Part shown: positions 23,540 through 33,667 of the stretch, piece by piece
Layout of the letters: the number at the start of each line of letters is the position of its first letter
Position numbering within the stretch: position 1 is the stretch's first letter
Origin: Crossaster papposus
Taxonomy: Eukaryota > Echinodermata > Asteroidea > Velatida > Solasteridae
Direction: 5' to 3'
DNA length: 64,000 bases
NCBI GenBank assembly: GCA_037893245.1
Contig: JBAIAA010000543.1
Coordinates: 744,001 to 808,000, forward strand
Translations under genes and position numbers: made by a program
Notes under the pieces: model-generated
Seen by the model: the letters and a program-made list of their open reading frames with translations, nothing else
What the model was told of the DNA's origin: nothing
The model's database searches: none

Positions 23540-24041
23540 CGTCACAGTTTTTTTCCACCACATGGCTGACACAAAGCAGTGCACTTTAAAGCGGCCTTTT
23601 TGCATTTGCACCGCCCTCGGCATCCTTTCTCCAGCTTACATCCACCAGGAATGAGTTCTCTTGATGACTTGCTGGCTTCAGGGAGGGTTGTCCACATTGG
23701 TTTCCAGTTGGGGGATCAATCCATCCCCAACTTTCGGGTGATGGCATCGCCATAGTAACTTCAAATGCTTTGCCTCAGCAGTGTCCGCCTTGGTATGTAG
23801 CTCTTTTGATGTGTTGCATGAATGCAGCTTTAGTTGGAGGGATGGCATCAATAGGCCGACCTTTTTTGGTGAACAGTTCTTGTCGTGCCATGTCTATGTC
23901 TACCAAAGTGCTTGTATGATCATACATGAGAATGGTGAACCTCTCAAGGGCAGCTACATCATCCTGCTGGATTTGGACTGGCCCAGTGGAGATATATTGC
24001 AAACAAATTATGGTGAATTGGGGAAGTATCTTAAAACGCAT
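23540..24041 (-). pseudogene. Broken gene of an unnamed family with Cys-rich tail
   Basis: The minus strand encodes DVAALERFTILMYDHTST, ARQELFTKKGRPIDAIPPTK, HIKRATYQGGHC, then WGKAFEVTMAMPSPESWGW and, in another frame, LPEASKSSRELIPGGCKLEK followed by GCRGRCKCKKAALKCTALC. The order (YDRTS block, LPPTxAAxxQHxKRAxYQxGHCW block, WGW, Cys-rich CKCKKAxLxCTxLC end) matches a widespread invertebrate protein family that I know only as uncharacterised. The Cys tail may bind zinc. The frame is broken at least twice and no start is seen. It may derive from a transposon-borne gene. Confidence 0.6.
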
Positions 24042-24060
24042 TACCGTAAAAGTTGGTACT

Positions 24061-24094
24061 TACACAAAACCCCTAACACCGGGGGTTTTGTGTA
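24061..24094. other. Perfect 13-bp-stem hairpin
   Basis: The arms TACACAAAACCCC and GGGGTTTTGTGTA are separated by 8 bases, just upstream (minus sense) of the broken gene. It could be a transposon end or a short MITE core. Confidence 0.8.
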
Positions 24095-24207
24095 GAAACC
24101 TTATCAGACGGTTATCAAGTGTTTATAGAGGTATCAATTGTTGTTTCTCTTTCACTAACAAAAATATATTACAATAATGCAATAATTTACTTAATAATAA
24201 ATACTTT

Positions 24208-24567
24208 TGTACTTTTTGATGTTCTTTTGTTGATGTACTTTTTGGGGGACTTTTGTTGTGGTACTTTTTGGTTGGTACTTTTTGGTTGGTAAAAGGTCGG
24301 TACTTTTTGGTTGGTACTTTTTGGTTGGTACTTTTTGTTGGTACGTTTTGTACATTGTTGGTACTTTTTTGATACTTTGGGGGTACTTTGGGGTACTTTG
24401 TGGGTACTTTTGGGGTATTTGTTGGTACTTTATTTTACTTTTTGTGTGTCTTCTTTTAACCATCTTTTCAACCAATTTTTCCAACATATTTTCAACCATC
24501 TTTTTAACCATCTTTTCAACCCTCTTTTTACACTCACTTATTGATATTTGTTCGTTCGTTCGTTCGT
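24208..24567. repeat. Composite minisatellite: GGTACTTTTTGGTT, TTTTCAACCAT and GTTC units
   Basis: 24208-24440 holds degenerate tandem units around GGTACTTTTTGGTT. 24450-24530 holds units around CTTTTCAACCAT. 24551-24567 holds (GTTC)n. The first two blocks are strongly strand-asymmetric in T and G, which produces long open frames by chance. Confidence 0.85.
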
Positions 24568-24638
24568 TTTTTTGTGTGTATACAGTGAAACGTCGCTATA
24601 TAAAACATTCCAAACATAGACCGAACAAACAGCTTTAC

Positions 24639-24888
24639 CTTACATACGTACTGTGGACATTCCTTTGTCTTCGTGTAGTTACCCAAATTTACCCTCAAAT
24701 TTTGATTCTGGGCCTCTCAGCTGTCCCTTCTATCTTGTCTATATATAACCCTAACCCGTTTTTCCTCTAGCGCTCTTTTTTCCGGAAACTGAAAAACGGA
24801 TTGTGGACCTGGGCAAGTCCACAAACCGTAACCTCTTCCCGCATCGTGTAGACCTATATTGTTCGGAGGTCCACAGTGCGTATGCAAG
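24639..24888 (-). mobile_element. MITE, 250 bp, termini CTTRCATACGYACTGTGGAC
   Basis: It is bounded by inverted termini: CTTACATACGTACTGTGGAC at 24639-24658 and the complement of CTTGCATACGCACTGTGGAC at 24869-24888. Its reverse complement matches the MITE copies at 33086-33373 and 38827-39114. The interior contains GGAAACTGAAAAACGG and AGGTCTACACGATGCGG-like strings. No coding capacity. Confidence 0.8.
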
Positions 24889-25339
24889 ACTAACTAATCA
24901 TCTCTGGCTCCCAACTTGTGTTTACAAAAATACCGAACATTGTTGTTAAAAAAAGACAACGGATTTAACCAAATCCACGCTCCTTTCATAAAGTGCAAAC
25001 TTAACAAACATTGTTATTGTAAATATGTCAGTATATTTGTATTAATCCACTTGGTATATCAAACGCTATTTATGCCGTTTTTATTTCCCTAACTGTCGCT
25101 ATGTTAAAAATGTCACCTGATACTAGACCGGCCGCTAAAAATTGCCATAACGAACGATCGATAAACCGTTCAACTTTATATAATCCTTAAATTCTTATAT
25201 ATTTCTAAGATGAGCCACCACTTAGTCTTATCTGTTTGTTGAAATATTGTTGTCTTAATTTTGTGTGTTCACATTGATTTAGTGGAAATAAATATGAAGA
25301 TGGATACAAATATGAATTATGTGTCCCCAACATGCAAGT
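24889..25339. other. No gene recognised
   Basis: AT-rich sequence without supported features. Confidence 0.4.
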
Positions 25340-25570
25340 AAGGCCGACATTATTAGAGAGGTTCCGCACCGTCGCGGATACCGGTACGCATACGTCATGC
25401 GCTCACGTGACCTGTAACCGCTTTGAAGACGTTTCCATACACGCTACGAACTGATACCGGCCGCCATACACGTACGTAAAAACGGATACCGTTTTGGTAG
25501 ACTTTGTAGCTAAGTGCCGTGTATAATCAACACAACTCCCCGCCATGTTACTGTTAGTGTTATAACCCAT
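25340..25570. promoter_or_regulatory. CpG-rich stretch, promoter-like
   Basis: A local rise in CpG with TCACGTGACC (E-box, 25402-25411), TACGTCATGCGC and several GGTACGCATACG-like strings, in otherwise AT-rich DNA. It could be a promoter for either strand. Downstream open frames at 25569-25829 (plus) and 25714-25403 (minus) have no recognised motif. Confidence 0.25.
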
Positions 25571-26465
25571 GAATGTAGAGTGTAATTTGTGGGCAGTGCC
25601 CGAAGAAGAACAAATGAAGAATAGACTGAGAAAAAAACCGTGTCTGTGGCGACTGTACATTTTGTCATGCATGTTGTTATCGGACAGCTCGTCCCAGAAC
25701 AGTCTACCGGCCATATCCTATTCCAAAACTCGCTGTTCTGTATCTGGAGTGGCAACGAGTATCGAGGTCACAGGTGCCAGTACTCAGTATAGTACTATTT
25801 TAGTAATCGAATTTACTCTCCTTAATTAGCAAGTTAGCACATTACAAACTTGCCTCTTGGTCTTTCAACTAACTATAACTCGCCCCTCGCCTTGCAAGTT
25901 CAACTTGTATAATTTGCCCATTGCAAAAACTAGCCACAGTAAGCTAACGCCTAACTTTTGGAAACCTGCCCTCCCGCTCATGTGAGAGTGCTTCTAGGCC
26001 TAGTAGTAGTGGTACTACATACTGCCGACTAACTCGTCCCTAGACCCTAGTTAGTAGTAAGTTCTTGGCATCTCTATACAATTAAGTTATCCCTTTCAGC
26101 ATCTAGACAAGGGATGTGGGATGGCGAGTTGTTGAGGACAGAAGTGTGTTTGTAGAGTAGACAACCTGACTACTTGGCCCAGGGCATGAAGTTTTTTTAG
26201 AAAGCGAGTTTATAATTGCCTTGATAGCAGCGAAAGAGTTTAGTTAGCTGGGGGAGAGTTAGTAAGGGGTGAGTTTGTAGGAGGAGGGGGAGGGAGTGCG
26301 CTGCGGGTTGAGTCGACCAACATTCTAGCCTGCATGATCCACCTACATGTGACATTTAGGCCAAATAAAAACAAAGCATCCACACTGGCTTTTTTTCCGA
26401 AGGCCTTTCTTCTTCTTTTCTAAAAAGAAAAATAATAATATTAAAGGAGCAGTCTGTTATTACAG
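25571..26465. other. No gene recognised
   Basis: Contains the two unassigned frames mentioned above, a GTAGTAGTGGTAGTA-like stretch near 26003 and a purine-rich block (GAGGAGGGGGAGGGAG) at 26281-26296. Nothing more can be supported. Confidence 0.35.
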
Positions 26466-26607
26466 GTTTTGAATCGATTATGGACCCAGCTGTCTGGAAT
26501 GCTGGTCTTCTTATGATCAATAAAGCAGTCACGCTACGGAGCTGCAAGGAGCGCGTGAAAACACTCATCAATGCCTATCGAAGGGCTAAAATGCAGTCTC
26601 TGAAAGC
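26466..26607 (+). CDS. Candidate internal exon encoding a Myb/SANT-like helix
   Basis: The exon has a clean acceptor (GTTATTACAG/G) and donor (AAAGC/GTAAGG). Its open frame reads GFESIMDPAVWNAGLLM, then NKAVTLRSCKERVKTLINAY and RRAKMQSLKA. The pattern (LTxRSCKERxxxLLxxY followed by basic and Leu/Lys residues) fits the second half of Myb/SANT-like DNA-binding domains found in many invertebrate and transposon-derived proteins. Neighbouring exons were not found, so this may be an isolated remnant of a transposon gene. Confidence 0.4.
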
Positions 26608-27268
26608 GTAAGGAACTTCTTTGTGTTTTTTTCTTACGCTGTTCTCTTATGAAAATTATGGGAGGCTTCACTTCACTTACTATCAAGAGCTGTGCCTGTT
26701 TTACAAAAATACCCCTTTTTAATAGCTGTCCATAAAAAGATAAGATACTTTGAAGCTACCAGCTGGATGAGCGCCAGAAATGTTACATTTTCAAAGTCTA
26801 GTTTATCTTCACTCATTGGTCAGAAATGAATGAATAATAGTGTAACTTGGACCCTGAATAATATTTCTAAATCAAAGGTCCCAGAAGTACACTCAAGGAA
26901 AAAAGAAACGCAATACGCAACATTTTTGGAAATAGGACCGGCATTGTAAAAAATAGTACATGTTCTAGATTTTGAGCAATTATAGAGATAAACGTCGATC
27001 TTTATTTATCTCGTTACGGCTGAGTGATTTGGGTGATAAATAGGCAGCACTTGAGATTGAAAATATCAAACATACAAGCTAATTGTCATGGGGGAAGGAA
27101 TGGGGTTTTAAGAATACTTGGGTACCAAAAAGTGTTTTTGTTTCCAGTGAACACTCGCATTTTGAATATTTAATTTTCTTTTTTTCAACTTGAACTGTAT
27201 TGCATAGTTGCATAACTAGAGTACAATATAAGGGGGGAGACTTGGGGCCTTATTTTTCTTTAGTACAG
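26608..27268. other. No gene; Tc1-like terminus at about 26890-26915
   Basis: CACTCAAGGAAAAAAGAAACGCAA at 26891 onward resembles the outer end of Tc1-type inverted termini (GAAACGCAAAAGAAAC kind). No partner end or transposase was found nearby, so it is at most a fragment. Confidence 0.3.
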
Positions 27269-27669
27269 TGAAACTTGACAATGTGTTTTAAACTTCGTGT
27301 ATAGTTCGTTCGTGAAACTACTTCCACACACTCAGTTTTTGCAGAGCATTTTCGCTATTTATGCTTGAAAGTTACAAGCTCAAACCACCACTATCATTTG
27401 GTATTAGTGTTTAATCACCAGCAAGACGCTTTCTGCGGACATTTTCCAGTACTTTCGCGGACTTTTGTGATTGTTAATGTACTGAACTTTTGTAAATCAC
27501 CACGTCAGTTCGAACCACTTCGCCCCGCATTACCGGCGCTATAACTTCGCCCCACGTTGTGTACATGAACTCTGCACGTTTTGGCCGTTTGTATATACCC
27601 GTACTTGCGAGTTGTCTCAAGTCTCAATAAACCAAAGCAAAAGTAGAACACTGTTTCCAAAATCTACAA
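27269..27669 (+). mobile_element. Possible solo LTR (fossil), about 0.4 kb
   Basis: A 401-bp block is flanked by the direct repeat AGTACAG (27262-27268 and 27670-27676). It contains a TATA-like GTATATAC and, about 30 bases further, an AATAAA signal, the order expected in the U3-R part of an LTR. The ends are not a clean TG/CA pair. No internal retroelement genes are present. The family cannot be assigned. Confidence 0.25.
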
Positions 27670-28297
27670 AGTACAGCAGCTTTGAATAGTATAATGCATT
27701 GTTAGAAACTGTTCACTTCGAAGAACTGCGGTTATGAAAAAAGATATCACTTTTTATCCACACAAATTTGAATGTGAGAAGAGTTACTGCAGTGACGTTT
27801 CTTAGATTGTGTATTCCAATGCAGATTATTCTTCCTGCGTGGACATAACCGCTCCAGATTTTGGGCAATATCACAAAATGGCTACCCCTTTTTGAAATGA
27901 AATTTGTACATGTTAGTTTTATGGTGTATATTTATAGCTATATAGGATTGAAACAAACAGTGGGTTACAATTACCAAACACATACGATCCCTTTAAACGA
28001 TATTTACTATATAAGATTCAACCCCCAAATCCATCTATTCATGATAATTCAAACAATTACCAATGGTGTATCCTACCTTTAAGTGCAGTCCCAGAAAGTT
28101 ATGTTTTCTGTGTCCCATTAATTGTACTGCTTGAAATCTTAAATGACTTCAAAGAATGATGAAGTTCACCACGCAATCGTTAAAACTTGTGCGGAATCCA
28201 TAAGGACCACTCCGAAAAGATTAAGGATCGACGCATCATTGGGCCTACATGCACCCTTGATCCAGCGTCCTTCAGAAAACTGTTGGTGATTTCTTTT
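27670..28297. other. No gene recognised
   Basis: AT-rich DNA. The strings AATTACCAATGGTGTATCCTA and CAATTGCCAATTATGTATCC (2156) are loosely similar, suggesting an old dispersed repeat. No coding support. Confidence 0.35.
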
Positions 28298-28760
28298 TTA
28301 CTCGTGGGTGTGTCCGTCTTTGTAGTCTTTTGACTGACCGGTGTGGAAACCAACTGTACAGGCAAAGGCTGCTCTTTTTGCTTTGGCTGTCTCATCTTTT
28401 GTTGTATCTAGTTTTCCCGGACGATATCGCAAAATGTGCACATCAATTTGTAACTGGTGCATTCGTTTTCGTGCGAAATAGTATGAACGTTCACATTCCC
28501 GTTTTCTATTTAACAATATATAATTCGTGTTTGCATAATGGTGCATCCAGTCGTAAGAATTCATCATACGATTTCCCGAATGTGCACTGAATTTAGTATA
28601 TTGATAGTTCATTTTAGCGCAAATTTGAATGCACACCCGCAATCATGTTTTCCTTTTAATTTATCAACAATCAATTTCGCTAAATGTGCAGCCGATTTTC
28701 TACGCATTTGTATGCCTGGTCAAGCATTGGAATCCATATGTGTTAGTTATCAAAAGTAAC
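28298..28760 (-). repeat. Diverged copy (inverted) of the 29.6-kb sequence, ORF on minus strand
   Basis: A minus-strand frame of 114 codons (28642-28298) contains RKRMHQLQIDVHILRYRPGK. The plus strand at 29685-29727 gives HILQMNVHILRYRPGK from nearly identical DNA (about 42 bp with 2 mismatches), and weaker similarity extends to 29620. The two segments are therefore inverted copies of one repeat. Whether the frame was ever a gene is unclear; I recognise no family. Confidence 0.45.
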
Positions 28761-28921
28761 ATTATTGGGAATTAAACCAGGTTTTCTCGTCTTTGAAACT
28801 ACCAAATAAATTCTATACAAACCACTAAGTTGAAGAAAAAAAAAATCTTTCTTTGCTCAGCATTTGCCACAATCGCATCATATAGCTAGACTTTACTTTA
28901 TTCCCGCTAAAGTTTCCAATA

Positions 28922-29074
28922 ATGGCTGCAAGAGGGAGATACAGACGAGTCTCGGACGTTGATCGAAATAGTCTTATCGATGCCTTTGAGGCTGACGACG
29001 CGGACTACTTAGATGTAGCAAATAGACTGGACATCAACCACTCATGTCTTGGTGGACAATTCATTAACGGATAG
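28922..29074 (+). pseudogene. N-terminal helix-turn-helix remnant of a transposase, 50 aa
   Basis: ATG 28922 (CAATAATGGC) opens MAARGRYRRVSDVDRNSLIDA, FEADDADYLDVANRLDINHS and stops at 29074. The pattern (RYRxVxDxDRxxLIxAFExxDDYxxVAxxLxIxxxT) is the first helix-turn-helix of a family of Tc1/mariner-like transposases. The end diverges (CLGGQFING) where a second helix should follow, so only the 5' part remains. Confidence 0.6.
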
Positions 29075-29484
29075 ACAATTGAACTGATAAAATGATAGAG
29101 AAGTCATTAACAAAAACAAAATAACCTCAATTCTTCAAAATCCTCATTTGGATACATTCCTAAGTAGCCTCAATCCTGCAAATTCATCTGAAGCATCAAC
29201 TTCCAAGTGACCTCATTCCTGCAAAAACCTCCAATTTGCCAAGAGGATTTTGGAGGATTTGGGATGGTTAGGGTTAAAATGAATTTAAGAGCCAACACAT
29301 AAATGATCAATTAGTCCCACGATACATTGATTTATTAATGATTTAATCCAAGTTGTATCGTGAGTTATATAGCCATAATGTACTTTATTGAAATTGAACG
29401 CAGAATATGCGAATTTAAATTATAACAAATGAAAAAGAATATTCAATTCAGGCCGTGACACCATGAAAAATCGATTTGCTGCGA
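29075..29484. other. No gene recognised; left flank of the tandem duplication
   Basis: Contains three loosely repeated CCTCAATTCTTC / CCTCAATCCTGC / CCTCATTCCTGC strings at 29127, 29169 and 29212, which suggests a worn minisatellite. No gene is seen. Confidence 0.4.
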
Positions 29485-29485
29485 A

Positions 29486-31525
29486 ATAGATTGCACACTC
29501 TTAATAATCGGCCACGCATACGTCAAACCGAAAGCCCAATCACGTATTTGTAATCGTTTAAATGAAACGCTAAGCACATTCATTTATTTGAATTAAACAA
29601 AATAAAATTGAATGCTCGTTTTTGCGAAAATGAAACTCGGATATACGTCGTTCTGAAATTCAGCGCGAAATTGAATACATATTTTACAAATGAATGTGCA
29701 CATTTTGCGATATCGTCCGGGAAAACCTATATTAGAAACAAAATAGGATGTGTTAATTGTTGTCACGATACCAACAAATGTAAGATTGAAAGTCAGTGTA
29801 TGTGATTCCAACAGCAGCTGTTGTTTTGATGTTTTATTTGCCTCAATTGGTTGTAATTTTGCTATTCTATTAAAATAATTGTATTAACTCTAAGTTTACT
29901 TGCATGTACAAAACATTTAAACATAACATTGGTAGTTGATCGAATTTGTGTAAGTGTTGATAAGTGTTAGATTGTGCCTTTGAAAGCATGAAATTTGAAG
30001 GCACACACTCACGTATGTAATGAGGAAAATATTTGGCCAAATCCCCAGCACAAATCCAGACGCAAAATCCTATTTGATGTCTATTTAAAATACATTTTTA
30101 TGCTATTTTCGCTCAGAAAATAGTAAGCAAATATATAATTTCCTATTCCTAGGACTTTGAATGGACTTCGATACACTATTTTATTTCTATTTTTGGATGC
30201 TGCAATTATATTTTATTACTATTTGTGAAATGCCACACTATTTTTACTGTATTTTTTTGTACTTAAGTAACTGTTTGGCCTATTTTGTTTTTATTGTCTA
30301 GACTTTTAAAAATAGCATCCTATTTTTTTAAAATCGAAACCTATTTTACATCTATTTTTTTAAAGCTATACTTTTCCTCTTTTTTCAGGATGGCAAAATA
30401 CAATTTCTTTTCTAAAAACCTATTCTGAATAGGAACGAAATATATTTTTCGACCTGGGAAGGGCCACCACTGATTTGTCTTTTGAATACCAGCAATAACA
30501 AGCAAAGTTTACAAAATGGCTGCCATTGTTGTTATTCTACCTATATAAGGACAAATTCGCGATGGCCCTATAACCAAATATCTTTCTACTGACATATCTG
30601 ATTGTGTGCCAAATGTCACACTTGCACCATCAAAGGTACAACTCCCCCATCTGCCCCACTATGTGTGAGGGAATTAAGACCCAAATTACTTAGAAATTAC
30701 AAAGTATAAGACATCAATTTAAACTTATTTAGTTAAATGTGCTAACAAAATGAATGAAAACATAAATTAAGTGCATGTATTAATACAAATTGTAATTTAA
30801 ATTTAATAATTGTCAATTAAAATAAACAAAATGAACAAAGAGGTGGAAGTATAACTGTTATTCGTGTTCATGAAGTATGCTTTAAAACAATATTTTGGAT
30901 TAAATGTTTATTAGGACCAATTAAAACAGTGTGGTGTTATATTACATCAAGTTAATCACTAAGTCGTAAAACGGTGGTACATTTTCACCAAAGAAACTGC
31001 CCCCGGTATGCCATTCGTTAATTGTCCCCTTGAGTCTGGTAAGCCGCTCATCCTTGCATGAGGTTAATATTTCTGTAGGATAATAGGTGTTGGTTAGAGT
31101 TCTGGGATAGCCTAATAAGACCAGTCACCATCAAGGTTTTTTCCTCCCCGACTGCCGGTTCCGCCACGCTACCCTCAGTTTATTTGTAGTTAACGAGAAC
31201 CATGAAAAAGGAACAGAACAACCACGGAACCTATCCACGTTATTAATGTATAGTATTTCCGGAGTAAATGTAAACTGAAAACATGTTTGTGATAAAAACA
31301 TCGTATCTCCGAGATTCGACGAATTGATAAAACATAGCGCGTCGGCTCCAGCAAAAGCGTATATCGGAGATAGGACACTTTGACAAAATATATGCAGCGC
31401 GTTGGTTAGGCAAAAAGTTGTATGTTCATCTAATTTGTTTAAAATCTTTTTTAATATCTTTTAAATATCGTATATTTTAATATGTCTTAAATACAACGGA
31501 ATTTTGAGAAGATTGTAAAAATAAA
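29486..31525. other. AT-rich DNA without gene, inside duplication copy 1 (also 35226-37266)
   Basis: 30030-30440 is rich in CTATTTT-type strings, a degenerate low-complexity repeat. 31130-31200 is more GC-rich (CCCCGACTGCCGGTTCCGCC). Short ORFs occur on both strands, but none has motifs. Confidence 0.45.
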
Positions 31526-33003
31526 CTAGAAATGTGTTTGTGGACAAACACAGAGCTGTTTCGCATGTCTAAAATGACTTAAATTTGTGGGTGGTGGTCT
31601 AAGTGTGTGCCAAGTCTAAAGTCGATCAAATTTACCAAAGTGCCAAAGATATATTGGTTGAAAAAAACCGTGTACAAATCTATGTGGAAAATTACACCTT
31701 TAATGTGACGTCACATGACACCAGATGATGTCATCACGATGTCATCCTAATGTTCGTCTATAACATATCCCGGAATACCTGTATACCAAGTTTGACCCCA
31801 ATCGGACCTGTACTTCCAGAGATAGAGGGTCCTAAAAACTACACCTTTAACGTGACGTCACATGACCCCGATGACGTAATCATGACGATTTTTTTCTTGG
31901 CCCTCTTGAGGATGGTGGTCGAGATGTGTGCTAAGTCTCAAATCGATCAAATGTACGAAAGTGTCAAAGTCAATAGTCTAAAGAAAACGTACGTGTACAA
32001 AACCTTTGGGGAAAAATTTAACCTTTAACGTGACGTCACGTAACCTTGAATCACGCAATCGTTCCGAATTTCTTTTAGGAACATCTGGGGGTGGTGTTCT
32101 AAGTGTATGCCAAGTTTAAAGTCGGTCGGATTTACCAAAGTGTCAGAAAGTCAATAGTCTGAAGAAAAACGTGTACAAAACCTATAGGGAAAATTTCACC
32201 TTTAACGCGAAATCACGTGACCCACAATGACGTCATCATGACGTCACCTCAATGTATACCTGTAACACATCCCATAATACTTGCATACCAAGTTTAACCC
32301 CAATCGGACTTGTACTTCAAGAGAAAGAGGGTCTTTTAAAATCACCTTTAATATGACGTCACATGACCTACATGACGTCATCCTGACGAAGTTCATCGTG
32401 GCCCTCCTGGGGACGGTGGTTGAGGTGTGTGCTAAGTCTCCAGTCGATCAAATTTACGAAAGTCTCAAAGTCAATAGTCTAAAGAAAAACGTGTACAAAA
32501 CCTATGGGGAAAAATGTTCACATTTAATGTGACGTCACGTGACCTTGAATGACGCCATCCTTCCTAATTTCTTCCAAGGTCATCTGTAGGTAATGTTCTA
32601 AATGTATGGCAGGTTTCAAGTCGATCGGAATTACTAAAGTGTCAAAGTCAATAGTCTGAAGAAAAACGTGTACAAATCCTATGGGGAAAAATGACAAAAA
32701 AGAAAAAGAAACTAGAACTACGTATGGGAAAAATATTACCTTTAACGAAAAGTCACGTGACCTTAAAAGATGTAATAGCAACGAATTTCTTCGAGGACCA
32801 TATGTGGGTTGTGTTCTAAGTGTATGCCAAGTTTCAAGTCAATCGGATTTACCAAAGTGTCAAAGTGCATTGGCAGAAAAAACGTGTACAAATCCTATGG
32901 GGAAAAATGACAACAAAGAACAAGAAACTAGAACTAGACATGTGTTTGTGGACAAACACAGAGCTGTTTCGATTGTCTAACGTTACTTTCAATATGCGTT
33001 TGT
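31526..33003 (-). repeat. Family A array, minus orientation (duplicate at 37267-38744)
   Basis: It begins (left side) with the complement of the family A 3' end: CTAG at 31526 followed by the hairpin TGTGTTTGTGGACAAACACA and GAGCTGTTTCG. The body consists of monomers of about 160-180 bp, each with GTGTACAAA-CCTATGGGG, CCTTTAAYGTGACGTCAC, RTGACC and TGACGTCAT. Two monomer types alternate; one carries TACTTCCAGAGATAGAGGGT. A second 3' end (CTAG 32934-32937 plus hairpin) starts the next unit. The arrangement fits head-to-tail units. Confidence 0.85.
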
Positions 33004-33373
33004 CTTGCATACGCACTGTGGACCTCCAAACAATATAGGTCCACACGATGCGGGAAAAGGTTACGGTTTGTGGACTTGAGTTAGTCTCGCATACGCACTG
33101 TAGACCTCCGAACAATATAGGTCCACACGATGCGGGAAGAGGTTACGGTTTGTGGACTTTTACACGTCCATAATCCGTTTTTCAGTTTCCGAAAAAGAGC
33201 GCTAGAGGAAAAACGGGTTAGAGTTATATATAGAAAAGATAGAAGGGACAGCTGAGAGGCCCATAATCCAAATTTGAGGGTAAATTTGTTTTGGGGAAGC
33301 GAAAAAAATGAGTATTTAGTCAAAGTTTGTTAACTACACGAAGACAAAGGAATGTCCACAGTGCGTATGTAAG
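33004..33373 (+). mobile_element. MITE copy, 370 bp, with duplicated 5' end (duplicate at 38745-39114)
   Basis: It starts CTTGCATACGCACTGTGGAC and ends with the complement of CTTACATACGCACTGTGGAC. The first about 80 bp occur twice (33004 and 33086), each with GGTCCACACGATGCGGG and GGTTACGGTTTGTGGACTT. It is inserted in the 3'-end region of a family A unit. Inverted sister copy at 24639-24888. Confidence 0.8.
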
Positions 33374-33667
33374 GTAAAGCTGTGTGTGTGTGTAGGGGTC
33401 TATACAAGTGCCAAGTCTGAAGTCGATTGGATTTACACAAGTGCCAAAGATATATTAGTTGAACAAAACGTGTACAAATCCTATAGGGAAAATTGAACCT
33501 TTAATGTGACGTCACATGATACCCGATGATGTCATCATGATGTCATCTTAATTTTCGTCTGTAACACATCCTGGAATACTTGCATACCAAGTTTGACCCC
33601 AATCGGACATGTACTTCTAGAGATAGAGGGTCCTTAAAACTGAACCAGATAGAGGGTTCTTAAAACT
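33374..33667 (-). repeat. Family A monomers left of the LINE (duplicate at 39115-39408)
   Basis: Continuation of the family A body after the MITE: GTGCCAAAGATATATTAGTTG, GTGTACAAATCCTATAGGG, TTTAATGTGACGTCACATGA, GATAGAGGGTCCTTAAAACTG. The LINE interrupts it at about 33667; the body resumes at 42093 with CCTTTAATGTGACGTCACAT, so the LINE inserted into an existing array. Confidence 0.8.

Noticed and set aside
24191-24770. Long open frames on both strands across the GGTACTTTTTGG block
   Set aside because: They follow the minisatellite units (repetitive VLFGWYFLVG or KYQPKST strings) and are low complexity.
24889-25339. tRNA or snRNA gene in gene-free stretches
   Set aside because: I looked for A/B box strings and cloverleaf-like arms here and elsewhere and could not support any. 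A dedicated scan would be needed to exclude them.
25403-25829. Opposed open frames next to the CpG-rich stretch as a bidirectional gene pair
   Set aside because: Neither frame has a family motif or a convincing linked splice site. Only the CpG rise is solid.
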